Below, one piece after another: positions 47,736 through 58,431 of a stretch of DNA of 64,000 bases. This stretch comes from Pseudofabraea citricarpa (taxonomy: Eukaryota; Ascomycota; Leotiomycetes; Helotiales; Dermateaceae). Location: the NCBI GenBank assembly GCA_029641185.1, contig JAPWGK010000011.1, forward strand, positions 558,001 through 622,000, read 5' to 3'. Under the pieces are notes generated by a model that ran no database searches, had not been told where the DNA came from, and saw only the letters and a list, made by a program, of their open reading frames with translations. Each line of letters begins with the position of its first letter. Within the stretch, counting starts at the first letter, position 1. The translations under genes and the position numbers were made by a program.

Positions 47736-48750
47736 TTAATAGGTAGCAAACAAGCGATCCCACGCCGTGCTGCGCTCAATAGCAGCCGTCCGAATACATC
47801 GGACGGGGTCTGCGACACTGTCACTCAGCAAGCCCAAGCTGATCAACTTCCTCCGCCTCTCGCCGGGCAGCTCCCCCAACACGGTCGTGCAGTTCCCCAG
47901 GACGATAATCTGGACGCCGTCGTCAAAGTCATAGCCGCTGGCACGCATAGAGCGCAGCCGGTCCCAGATGCGAGTGCTCGCCGGCGGCTCATCTGGATCC
48001 GTGCGGCCAAAAAAAGCGACGTTTAACCAGTCGCGCACATGCACCCCGCGCACCAGGTTCCCTACAAACCCCCATTCCCGCCGCAGCCGGATATATAGCG
48101 TGTCGATGCCGGGGTTCATGTAGACGTGTCGCCGGCTTTCGCCCTCATAAGGGGGTTCATAACCATGTTGTGCTTGTGCTTGTGCTTGTGGTTGCTGATG
48201 CTGATGCTGATGCTGGGCCTCGCTCGGGAACGCATCTTCCGTACTGAAGCACGTCCGGTAGAATCGTAGGCCTTGCTCGCGTGCCTCGTGGTTGACGTGT
48301 AGGATTCCCGGCACGGCGGTCTTGGCTATGTAGTCGACTCTAACGTGTTCATCTTCCTCTTCTTCTTCGGATGATGAGGATGAGGATGAGGATGCTGACA
48401 ATGCTGTTGATGCTGCGGCGAAGACGGCTTCCTGCTCGCTTCCTCCTCTTTCATGTCCATATTCATAAACCCCATCATCGCTTGGCTGACCCTCGAGGGC
48501 AATTTGTTCTTGTTGCTCTTGTTGCTCTTCTTCCTCTACCTTGACGACATAAACCACGACATCACGAGGGTTATTCCGACAGGCATACTGCCAAACCTTA
48601 AGGCGTCTTTTCCTCGTCGATGACTATCAGCCCCGGTGTGATTGGATCGGGATTGCATACGAGCGAGCGATGCTCTCTCTGATAATCAGATAAGCAAGCA
48701 ACTTACAGTTCCAGAGGCAAGTCCTGAAAAGAGGCGAACATCATTTCCAT
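47736..48750 (-). CDS. 2EXR domain protein, tandem paralogue
   Basis: Two exons, 48750-48707 and 48606-47736 (intron 99 bp, GTAAGT...AAAAG), 304 aa. The spliced start reads FQDLPLELRLKVWQYACR, the 2EXR signature; without exon 1 the signature is lost. PGILHVNHEAREQGLRFYRTC and VYMNPGIDTLYIR match the family. Compared with the left paralogue it has gained an acidic/Ser insertion (EEEEQQEQQ, poly-Ser) and a His/Gln repeat near residue 165. Function unknown. The intron after codon 14 is conserved with the left copy, supporting a shared origin. Confidence 0.87.
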
Positions 48751-50088
48751 CTCCCTCTCTCCCACCCAACAAACTGTACCTCATACAGTCGCACCAGGAC
48801 TCTTCATTCCATGTTTCGCCGACCTCGACCGCGACCGGTTTAGCAGGCCCGTTAAGAGAAGCAAAAGGGAAGGTTGTACAGCAGATGTGCAGGTATGGCC
48901 TTGTGGTACCGACGGTATCGCATCACATCGTGTCAGGAACGCGTTTCACCGACTCTGGGCATTTCTGGGCGCGCGAGCACCAACCACGCTTCCCTCGTCA
49001 CGTGAGCACCTGCATTAATGGCATTGCATTATTCCCTCTCTTGCTGCCACCTTTTCTGCATTTGTGATTCTTGCAGGGCTGAGATTGAGATGGCGGATTG
49101 GAGATTGCGCAGGACGGAGATCATCACGTCAGAGTGTGAGAGTGTAAGAGTACGCCCGCGCCTTAGCTTACCTTGGTCTTAGTCCTCTCTCCTCGTCGCA
49201 CTCTCAAACGGCTTGGTTGTTTTCATCTTGTTTGCAAGTGAGTACAGTATGAGTGAGAGGCACAGAGGCACAGAGAACAAAAAAGACTCAAGCATTTTTG
49301 ACATCGGATCGCGTAGATCGATTCTTCTTGACTTGATGCCGTGGAAAGTTTATGCAAGAAAGAAGAGAGAGAAAAAGTTTGCCTCGTAGGAGTAGAGTTA
49401 TCATGCATGGGCAAGTAGAGTTCTTCCTCTGCGAGTCTAGATCCCCTCTCACCAATACTGTACTACGCTCTTCCCTCCCCCGCCGCGGAAGGAGGGAAGA
49501 TGAAAGTTTAAAAAAGAAAAGTCAGATGGGCACTTTTTATCCTCGCTATCCCAGTCCAGCCTCTCTATTCTATCCCATCTTATTACTCAGTCTCTGACTG
49601 AATGAATGATCTCCCACGTGGACCTTCTTCAAACAACAAGCGCCCTCCTCCTCCCTCACAAGCGAACAAGCACAAGAAAACGAAAAGAAAAATGATCGAC
49701 GGAGCTAGGTTATGGTATGCAACAATTCCATACACTACATGTTTGTTCTCCGGTCGCCATCCAGACAGAGGATTGCATGCATTCCTTTCCCCTCTCCTTC
49801 CTTTCCCGGCTTCTAGAAGTCGCATCTCTCCAAGCAGGGGAGCAAAGCAAGAGGAAGCGAGGCTCTAAATCCGAGTCAGTCAGTCAATCAATCACTCCAG
49901 CAAGAGACTTTCTCTCTCTCGCTCGGCTATATGTCTGGAACCAGAGAAAGGCAAAAGCAAAAGCAAAAGCACAAAGTAAGCTTTTACCAGCTCTCACCTC
50001 CCTTAACACGAGTGAGGTATATCCCACACCCACACAGTGCACACCCTTTCCCATATTCTCACTGTATGATCTCCGCCGTGCCCAAACC
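48751..50088. other. Gene-free interval
   Basis: Pyrimidine-rich and GC-richer sequence. No convincing exon was found. Confidence 0.35.
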
Positions 50089-50262
50089 ATGCCCTCCTCG
50101 CGATCATTTACTCTCCCGCTACAGCACGAAACGAAAGAGAAAGGCGATCACGAGGTTTTGTTTCCTATGCCTGCTGAAGCGATGAATGCTGAGTGGAAGA
50201 AATTAAGCATATCTAAGATCGACGTAGATGGGAAGCCTTGTGCTTCATTTACTTACTGGTGA
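50089..50262 (+). CDS. Possible small protein of 57 aa
   Basis: An ATG at 50089 opens 57 codons whose product starts MPSSRSFTLPLQ and ends KPCASFTYW. The Met/Glu/Lys-balanced composition and ordinary codon use look more coding-like than nearby frames, and a long pyrimidine-rich leader lies upstream. No domain or secretion signal is seen. No family is recognised, and it may be a chance ORF. Confidence 0.35.
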   Translation: MPSSRSFTLPLQHETKEKGDHEVLFPMPAEAMNAEWKKLSISKIDVDGKPCASFTYW

Positions 50263-51124
50263 AAATTTTAGCTTCTTGCGAGTCCAGCATTATCGTACGA
50301 TTCTCTCGACCTAGCTGCGATTCGAGAGATTAAGCATACTCGTGATCTGCGAGATGTCAGATTCAAGTCTTGTGCTTTACATGAGGGAAATCATTCCCTT
50401 GCGATATATGTTATACTAAGAAGACCAAGAGTCTTTGATGCGTTTCTTGTCTGCTGCATGCTATGCTGCATTCAATACTGGAAATTAAACATTTCTTATG
50501 ATCAGCATTTTCTCATGCTACCATTTCCTTGATGCACGCACAGAGCAATAAGATTAGGTTGGGAAGGACAGAGGGAATTGGGGAAAAGTTTAAACGCCTT
50601 GAGGGACAGATCTCACTCTTGCTCTCGCCACGTATTAGATCTTCTTTCTGTAATACACAGCCATCTCTCCCCGATCTAGTGGTTTCTAGTAACGAGAATT
50701 ACATTGCATGACTAAGGACAAGAACTTGTTACTACACTGCAACCGCAAAATTAGAAGCGTTGGATATTCTCTGATTAGGTAATTCATGAGTATGATCCGT
50801 CTGCCACTTGCCTGTAAACCTTCCCGTTTCCAAGTCCATCATGGTCATCCGTCACAAGGCAAAAGAGAGATTGTTCATGATAATTTTAGATACGAGGGTG
50901 AAATCAAGATTTGGGTAGTTGAATTGCAAGTAATTTGTATTTTCTAATGCGAGTAAAACATGATGTCCTTCATCAGAACTTGCCAACTCCCCTTCGCCGA
51001 GGAAAATAAAAGGCAGAAAAAGCAGCGGGGGAAAAATCGATGTATTCCTTGCTCAAAACACCGTGCCACTCCCTCACATCGAAAAGTAAGAAGAAAATAG
51101 TGAAGGATTTGTTGTATCTCCTGC
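50263..51124. other. Gene-free interval
   Basis: AT-rich 3' sequence of the peptidase-like gene and unassigned DNA. Nothing recognised. Confidence 0.35.
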
Positions 51125-52999
51125 TCAAAACTCCATGCCCCTGAGAATATTGTTTTTGATATAATCAGAAGGGAGCCGCTCAAGGCGGTAGTTTGTACCG
51201 ACTGGAAGCTTGAAGTACTTGAAGAAAAGGGTTTCAAGCGGCACGAAGTTTTCCTCATCGAACATTTTGTAGAGATTGTTGATGTCGATGCCCCTGCCAA
51301 GATTATGTGGGAGGTAAAAGGCGAACAAGAAGGCGCGTCCCGGAAGCCAGGGTGTTGCATACTTAACTCCAGCCATTGGGTCGACTTTAAGCTTGCGGTT
51401 CGTAGGCCAGTACTGGGTAAGCCAAGGAAGGTCGATGGTCCCCAGTTCGCCGTAACGGTCCATTCGGGAGATGAGAAACCACAAGTCAGTTGTTAATGAC
51501 CCGCGAACAATAAGCGTTGCAAGCCAAACCGTAGCAGACTGATAACCACCCGGTGGAATAAAACTGGGTCGTCCTTTAACGTCGATTTCTGTGTCATGAT
51601 CTCTAATAAAGGAGAAACACATTAGAGCTCGAACCACATCCCCAATCTCAGGCTCATTGCAGTTTGGCATCTGCATTGGCTGTTCTAGGCCGACCAGAGT
51701 TACAAGACATTGATCGTTCAGCCACATGAAAACAGAGAAGACAACACTTTGAATCTTTGCACGAGCGTAGATACCGCGCAGGATCCTCGGTGCAGGCGAC
51801 TTCTGCCCGTTCGAGAGGCCAACGTTCTCCGCCGCAGCCAAATAGAGGCCGGCATCATGCATTGAAATAGCATTGTCGTTGGTCTTGAGAACTTCTGCGC
51901 GGAAAAAGTCTTGTACTGCTGAGCCAAAACCAGGATCAACGTCCCGATCCCAAACATCGCGAAGCAGACTCATATCCGATTCTTTACGCAGAAATCGATT
52001 TGCTCTTTCAGGGCGTTCTGGATAGTCGATATAATCCAGATGTAGAAGTTGCTGCAAAGTGTTTTGGGCTTCTTCTGCTGAACCTCCAGAGCCACCAATT
52101 ACCGGGGTGCTCTTCGTGTCAGGCATTTCCTGCACACCGCGTTCCAGGTCTTTAGTGAATTCTGCCATTGTTTGAATGTCGATTTTGCAAAGAGATCTCA
52201 CAATGACTTCCGTAAAAAAAGATGATCGGAATCTTCCACTGGCAGATTTTCCCTTCACCCAGCCAACCAGGCCATTGCCCGAGCTTGCCTCATTCCCATC
52301 CGCCGCAGCTACCACAAGTCTGTTTTTCTGCTCTTCTAAAGGCAGGACTCTGCATAAAAGTCCACTTCCGCAGGCATTCGTGACAATATTGACTTGGACG
52401 TTGTCTTTGAATGACCTCAAATAGTTTCGCATCTCGGCAGGTTGCAGAACGTCGGTCCCAAGCACGAGGCCGCCGGTGAATGGCTTACCATGGCAGATAA
52501 TGATCATGTTGACAACATCGCCTGGCTCAGCTTCACTAGCTCTGCCCTTGATCCAGTCAACAAATTCTCCCTTGATCTTATTCTCATCTTTACACAGATA
52601 ATCATCTTGTCGATGAAGCGCCTTGAACTTAGAGTAAACCACCTTCTCGATTGTCTCTGTTCGAAATTTGATGTCTTGGAATCGGCCGCTTGAACAATAA
52701 TCTCCGAGGTTGACTGTTGACCAGAAGTGCCCTGTTCCTCTGATGTTCATGAGGTCGAGCTGGTACTTAATTCCGGCAAAGTCACCGATCATGAAGTTGT
52801 TGCTCTCTTCAGTTTCCTCGCCAACTCCAAGAACCACAAGCAACCAGGACTTTGGTTTGCGCTTGTTTGGAGTCATCGTCATCATGCTCATCTGGCTGCG
52901 GTTAACCTTGGATAGATCGGGGAAGTTCTTGCCAGGTTTCTGCGGTGGCTCTTTGGGGTTTTGCTTCTGGAGCTTTCCTCCACTGGGTTTAGGAGGCAT
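51125..52999 (-). CDS. Caspase-fold (peptidase C13-like) protein
   Basis: Single exon, 624 aa. The N-terminus is basic and disordered (about 1-50). A caspase-fold domain follows: SWLLVVLGVG (beta-1), NMIIICHGKPFTGG with His170, and VNIVTNACGSGLL with Cys210, the His/Cys dyad of clan CD (caspases, legumain, fungal homologues). Then VVAAADGNEASSG and SSFFTEVIVRSL fit the later strands. The C-terminal 300 residues are alpha-helical and of unknown family (LYLAAAENVGLSNG, FVPLETLFFKYFKLP). Substrate and activation are unknown. The lack of a signal peptide implies an intracellular enzyme. No neighbouring partner gene is evident. Confidence 0.78.
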   Translation of the reverse strand: MPPKPSGGKLQKQNPKEPPQKPGKNFPDLSKVNRSQMSMMTMTPNKRKPKSWLLVVLGVGEETEESNNFMIGDFAGIKYQLDLMNIRGTGHFWSTVNLGDYCSSGRFQDIKFRTETIEKVVYSKFKALHRQDDYLCKDENKIKGEFVDWIKGRASEAEPGDVVNMIIICHGKPFTGGLVLGTDVLQPAEMRNYLRSFKDNVQVNIVTNACGSGLLCRVLPLEEQKNRLVVAAADGNEASSGNGLVGWVKGKSASGRFRSSFFTEVIVRSLCKIDIQTMAEFTKDLERGVQEMPDTKSTPVIGGSGGSAEEAQNTLQQLLHLDYIDYPERPERANRFLRKESDMSLLRDVWDRDVDPGFGSAVQDFFRAEVLKTNDNAISMHDAGLYLAAAENVGLSNGQKSPAPRILRGIYARAKIQSVVFSVFMWLNDQCLVTLVGLEQPMQMPNCNEPEIGDVVRALMCFSFIRDHDTEIDVKGRPSFIPPGGYQSATVWLATLIVRGSLTTDLWFLISRMDRYGELGTIDLPWLTQYWPTNRKLKVDPMAGVKYATPWLPGRAFLFAFYLPHNLGRGIDINNLYKMFDEENFVPLETLFFKYFKLPVGTNYRLERLPSDYIKNNILRGMEF

Positions 53000-55023
53000 T
53001 GTGCAGTGATTGAAATGCTACTGAACCAGTGTAGCAGATGATGTAGTGGGATGAGTGTTGTGAATTGATGGCACCGATGTGGTTTTGTGGTTGTTTGTGG
53101 AAGGAAGAACCAGCAGCGAGGACCTGAATTTATAGCCACCAGATGTTTGCATCTTCTGCAACCAAACATTCACTGCTTAGTCTGTCAGATCTAGCGGTGA
53201 TTCACTCCCTCCTAAAAGTGACTAACCTCGTGAGTATACAATGATTCAGTCAAAATCATAATTTGAAAAAAAAACTAGACGACAAAAATTAGCCGTATCG
53301 GATCACTAGGGATACTTAGTACTAAACTAAAGAAAATCTAAATCGTATCTACGGTAAGCTAATAACCCGGACCTAAATATTAGTATAATCATATCGACTG
53401 GTGTGACAAATGTACCTAGGTACCTATATGTGTGGAAATTTGAGTTCAAATTGTAAAGTAAGAACCTTTTTTATCTGGAACGAAGCAGCAAACCTCTCAC
53501 TGGTAGTTTGCCTCTTATAGTAGATACGAAATAAAACTCCGCTCGCTCTTCCAGGAATAATTGCACATTAATCGACGCAGTGAAACAAAGCACCCCAGCC
53601 TCAGCGACTCGAAGACTCATTTCACCGCCTTCTATCAGAATAAAAATGCGGTAGGTGACCAGCATATTAGCACAAAGCATACACCGGTCCACCTCCTACC
53701 TAGATCTGGTCGGATTATGCTATGATTTTCGGAACATGTGTGCACGAAAAGAAAAAGAAAAAAAGTTCGAGATGTTAGTAGATTTCATGGGAAACTAAAT
53801 TGGACCACTGAACTCCCAGACTCCTTGGTTTTATTAGTTGAAAGACTACCTGAATGCTGTCCCTAAACCCATATTTTAGGCTATTTGTATCTACTTCGAG
53901 GTCTACATGAGATAATTTTCATAAGATATACTCGTATATGCAAGCCCCCAGATAAATACGACTTGGTGAATACCATCCAGGCAGTGATTATCGGCATTTT
54001 GTGGTTGGCTTTGAATAACACGGATCTTTAGAGTTGAGAGTCCTTGCCAGATTATTGACATTAAAGAATTTCGGAGCTGGCAAGGCAACTACTTGAAAAT
54101 GCATACCAGCTTGCTGAGCTTGCTGATCAAAAGGTGTCTATTTCCCCCTCTTCTCATCGTGTGAGTGGTGTAGCGTTGACGAAGGAGGGAAAGAAAAGGA
54201 AATTTGGCGACGAAGAGGCCTAGACAATTCATTACATCAATCCCACGTAGATGGATCTTCTAGATCTTATATAACCCTGATTCTATAGAAATTATGCTTT
54301 GTATCGATGAGGCTTTCATCTGGCTTGCCCATGTTGTGATCGATTAACTTCATATGATCTCATTCTTGGTACGTCTAGAGCGTAAGCGAGCACGTTTTAC
54401 CAGGTTGGATCCTGAAGATTCGAGAGCAGCTTACAGGGTCATGGCGGACATCGAAGCGCTTTCCATCTGACGTGTACTTTGCCGTGGAAAAGATGATCGC
54501 AATTCTTGAAGAGATCGAGATGTCTTCAGGAGCTACTGCTCCGATCTTGCTTTCTCTGGAAACTTGACAGTAACTGGATATACTCCTTCCCCCTCGAAAA
54601 TCATAATGATGAGTGATGATGCTAAGCGATGGGCAGTTAATTTTCATGGAAATGAAATGATTGTTTTCCAGGCAATTTCTGGCCTATCAGACGGTCTTTA
54701 CTTGATGGATTGAAATCCCAATAAGTCCCATGAAAAAGGATTTCGACGTCATCTCAAAAATGGCCTAGCACGATCTGAAGTCGATGGTCTATCATCGGGA
54801 AGGCAGCCGATTAAGCTTTTTGACCAGGGTTGTAGCCCGGCGGGAGTTTGAGAAGGGGATCAGTGCAGGGATAATGCCGTTCCAAATACGCGTATAACGT
54901 ATCCCGTATATCAGTAGTATTATTAGGATTTGATGTCAGCCGAGAGGTGAGTCTCCAGAAACTCATCCATATAATAATTTTCGCTCTCGGATTCTTCCTT
55001 TGATGGTCTTCATCTGAATCAGT
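53000..55023. other. 2-kb interval with gene-like fragments
   Basis: AT-rich. Two plus-strand stretches read like exon ends: one near 54075-54231 (LLENAYQLAELADQKVSI, ending KKRKFGDEEA) and one near 54447-54569 (VYFAVEKMIAILEEIEMSS). Both end in stops and cannot be linked to a start, so they may be pseudogene debris or missed exons. No family is recognised. Confidence 0.35.
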
Positions 55024-58000
55024 ATGAACGTAACTCACGCTGTTACCAGCTTAGAAGAAGTTGTTGACGCTTCCGAGCAGATACTTAGCGAGAACACGAA
55101 CGTCACAGGCATGTTTTCTTCCCAGTCCTATTCTACGCGCTGCAGATATCTGATTCAAGCATGTAGATAATGGCCGTGTCAACGTCAACCTAGATTCGAG
55201 ACTTATTCGAGCACTTTCCTTCCTTGTCCCAGAACAACCAGATCAACGACCTATCGAGGCACCACCAGCATACGAAGACTTTCGCGAGGTCACCATCAAA
55301 TTGAAAATCGTTATTCAAGTCGTCGGGAGCCGAGGAGATGTTCAACCATTTATTGCCGTCGGTAATGAGTTACAAAAACATGGGCATCGAGTCCGTATCG
55401 CGACGCATGATGTCTTCGAAGACTTTGTGCGACAGTCAGGTCTAGAATTTTATCCCATAGGCGGAGATCCTACGGATTTGATGGCGTATATGGTGCGGAA
55501 TCCTGGTTTGATACCTAGTATGAAGAGCTTGAGAGCTGGTGAGGTTCAACAGAAGCGTAAGATGATCGCCGAGATGCTTGATGGTTGCTGGAGATCGTGT
55601 GTCGATGCAGATCTGGTAACTGGAATCCCGTTTGTGGCAGATGCGATTATTGGCAATCCGCCGAGTTTTGCACATATTCATTGTGCTCAGGCTGTAAGTA
55701 TACTCCATGTGGATTTCTTTCCTTGGACTTCTATGGGAAAAAAAAAAAAAAAAAAACACGAGAGCTAATACACAAGTATAGCTGAATATTCCTTGCCATC
55801 TTATGTTCACCATGCCTTGGTCCAGCACTAGAGCGTTTCCACATCCACTTGCGAATCTAAAGTCGTTGAAAAAGTCTACTGATCCACGAAGCACAAATTA
55901 CCTGACATATATGGTTGTTGAATGGTTGACATGGCAAGGGTAAGCAGCATATAAAATACCAAAGAGGATATCTAATAACGACATATAGCTTAGGAGATAT
56001 AATCAACGATTGGAGGAAAACTATGGACCTTGAAGCTGTTCCAGTAACTGAGGGACCTCTTCTGGCTGAAACTTTGAAGATCCCATTTACCTACTGCTGG
56101 AGTCCTGCATTGGTTCCAAAACCATCAGACTGGCCATCTCATATTGGTAAGTTTACCCAAGGAGAAAGAAACCACATTCTCAGACTAAAAATCGATCAGA
56201 TGTGTGTGGATTTTTCTTTCGTGAGGCTCCAAAATTCGACCCACCAGCAGATCTCGATCACTTCCTACGCAGCGGACCACCTCCTATCTATATCGGGTTC
56301 GGAAGCATCGTAATAGAAGATCCCGATAAAATGACAGACATCATCATCGAAGCAGTCCGAAAGACGGGCGTGCGTGCCATTATCTCACGCGGATGGAGTA
56401 AATTAGGAGGAGACTCACCAAACGAATCAGATATCTTCTATCTCGGTGACTGTCCACATGAATGGTTGTTTCAAAACGTTGCGGCAGTGATCCATCATGG
56501 GGGTGCAGGAACTACGGCTTGCGGTTTACTAAATGCGAAGCCGACAACTATCGTACCGTTCTTTGGCGAGTAAGTTACTCTCACTATTTTCCTTGCCGGT
56601 CTATTGCGATTGACCTTTGTGATTAGCCAGCCATTTTGGGGCGACATGGTGGCAGCCGCAGGTGCTGGACCCTCACCAATTCCACACAGAAGTCTCGATG
56701 GTCAGAAACTTGCTGATGCGATAAATTATTGTCTTACCCCTGACGCCAATTCAGCAGCTGGTAAAATAGCCGAGAAGATGAGAGCAGAGAACGGCGTCAA
56801 AACTGCAGTTGAATCGTTTCATCGGAATCTACCCTTATATATAATGGGATGTGAAATCTTGCAAGATCAACCGGCTACCTGGGTATATGAGAAGTCAAAG
56901 AGGACGATAAAGCTCTCTAGCATAGCTGCAGATATCCTAATGTGCCACATGAAGATTGACCCGAAAAACCTGAAACTGTAAGTAAAAATTCCTTAAATTA
57001 CTACCACATTTTGGAACATATTACAGGAATCTTTGCTAACTACACATCTCTTGCTAGCTGTCAGACTAAAAGAACCGTCATCGAAAATCGGCGTTGGGAT
57101 CCTTTTACAGCATCCGCCGCAGCAAGCATTGGAATCTACGCCAACATGCTAAGCGACACCAAAGGCATCGTGACAAAACCGTACGAGGAGTACAAAAAAG
57201 ATAGAGCCAACCGTACAGATTCTCCCAGACCCAATACCAGCGCATCCATACCTTCAAGAGCGACATCTATGCCAGATGGAGCAGAACTCACAAGTGAGTC
57301 ATCAATGGACACATTATATGAGCACACCTCTGCTCCAGATATCAGACCCTCCACAAGAAGCGGTGCTCGTACCGCAGGTGCCATGGCTACGGCATCCGCA
57401 AAGAGTATAGGAAACTTAATTGGTCGCCCCGCAAAGGGTCTTTTCGTCGACGTACCTATGGCTTTTACAGATGGTCTGCATGCCGTGCAGGATATGTGTG
57501 GCAATGAGGTACGGAAACGCGATGAAATTATAGATTGGAAGAGCGGTGTCAGCGTAGCTGGGAAGACGTTTGCTACTGGGATGGCCGGAGGTATGGTAGA
57601 TATTTTCGTTCAGACATATAAAGGCGGACGGCAAGAGGGGGCGTTGGGTGCTGTCAAAGGGTTTGGTGCAGGGTATGTTGGGACTTTTACGAAAATTACT
57701 TCTGGTAAATTGCATTCTCTCCATTTTAAATTTTCTGGTTCAGGAACATCTGTTAATTTGTTGTTCGAATAGCTAGTGTGGGCCTTCTTGCATATACAGG
57801 CCAAGGAATCTACAAGAGCATCCACGCAGCACAGCATGCGAAAACCAAGAACCTGATCATAGAACGCAGGTTCGAAGAAGGTGATCACGCGAGTAGAAAT
57901 GCCCAAATTGGACAGTTTAGCCACGAGGCTATTCTCAAGAAGTTCTCAAATCTGAAAAATAATATCCCAGATGAGGACGATGGAGCCCTGCAAGCGTGGC

Positions 58001-58080
58001 TTCATTCGGATAGCATTAGTAGAGGCTTCTCACGCACTATTGGTAGTACTTCTCGAACTTCAACAAGCAGGGGTTCCTGA
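55024..58080 (+). CDS. Sterol 3-beta-glucosyltransferase-like (Atg26-type) protein
   Basis: Eight exons (55024-55108, 55167-55693, 55782-55939, 55989-56146, 56200-56569, 56627-56977, 57058-57704, 57773-58080), 867 aa, all phases consistent. Intron 1 has a GC donor. From about residue 74 comes the GT28-type N-terminal domain ([30 protein letters not shown]). The GT1 C-terminal domain carries [11 protein letters not shown] and the donor site DCPHEWLF...[20 protein letters not shown]...DQPFWGDMV, the pattern of UDP-glucose:sterol glucosyltransferases. The C-terminal 270 residues ([20 protein letters not shown]) are those of fungal homologues. The enzyme should glucosylate sterols or similar lipids at membranes. 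There are no PH or GRAM domains as in Atg26 proper. A 17-A run lies in intron 2. Confidence 0.9.
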
Positions 58081-58431
58081 GAGACATTGCGGTTCCATGC
58101 TACCCGAGATCGAAAGAGATCCGAAGCAAAGACGAGGTTTTTGCTCAGTTACAGCGTTTTAGCGTGCAGAGATACCTTGTATAAATATCCACAGGAGAAG
58201 GATTGTGTGTTAGCCTTGGTTAGTATATAGATTTGAGTATTTCTGAATTATTGAGGATCATTTATATTACAGCTTTCCTTTTGGGAATATGTCTTATTTT
58301 GATAAATTTTCACCATACAGAATCACATTCCAATTTCTTTCCAATCCAGAAGTGCAAAAGTGGAAAATCTGATTCTCGTTGAATTAAATAGACAAAAGCA
58401 ATTACTAACGATTTTTCCTAATCTCATAATA
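58081..58431. other. Convergent 3' intergenic region
   Basis: 351 bp between the glucosyltransferase stop and the kinase stop on the other strand. AT-rich; nothing else recognised. Confidence 0.35.

Noticed and set aside
55740..55756. Second retroposon tail in intron 2 of the glucosyltransferase gene
   Set aside because: Only an A run; no flanking duplication or inserted body was found.
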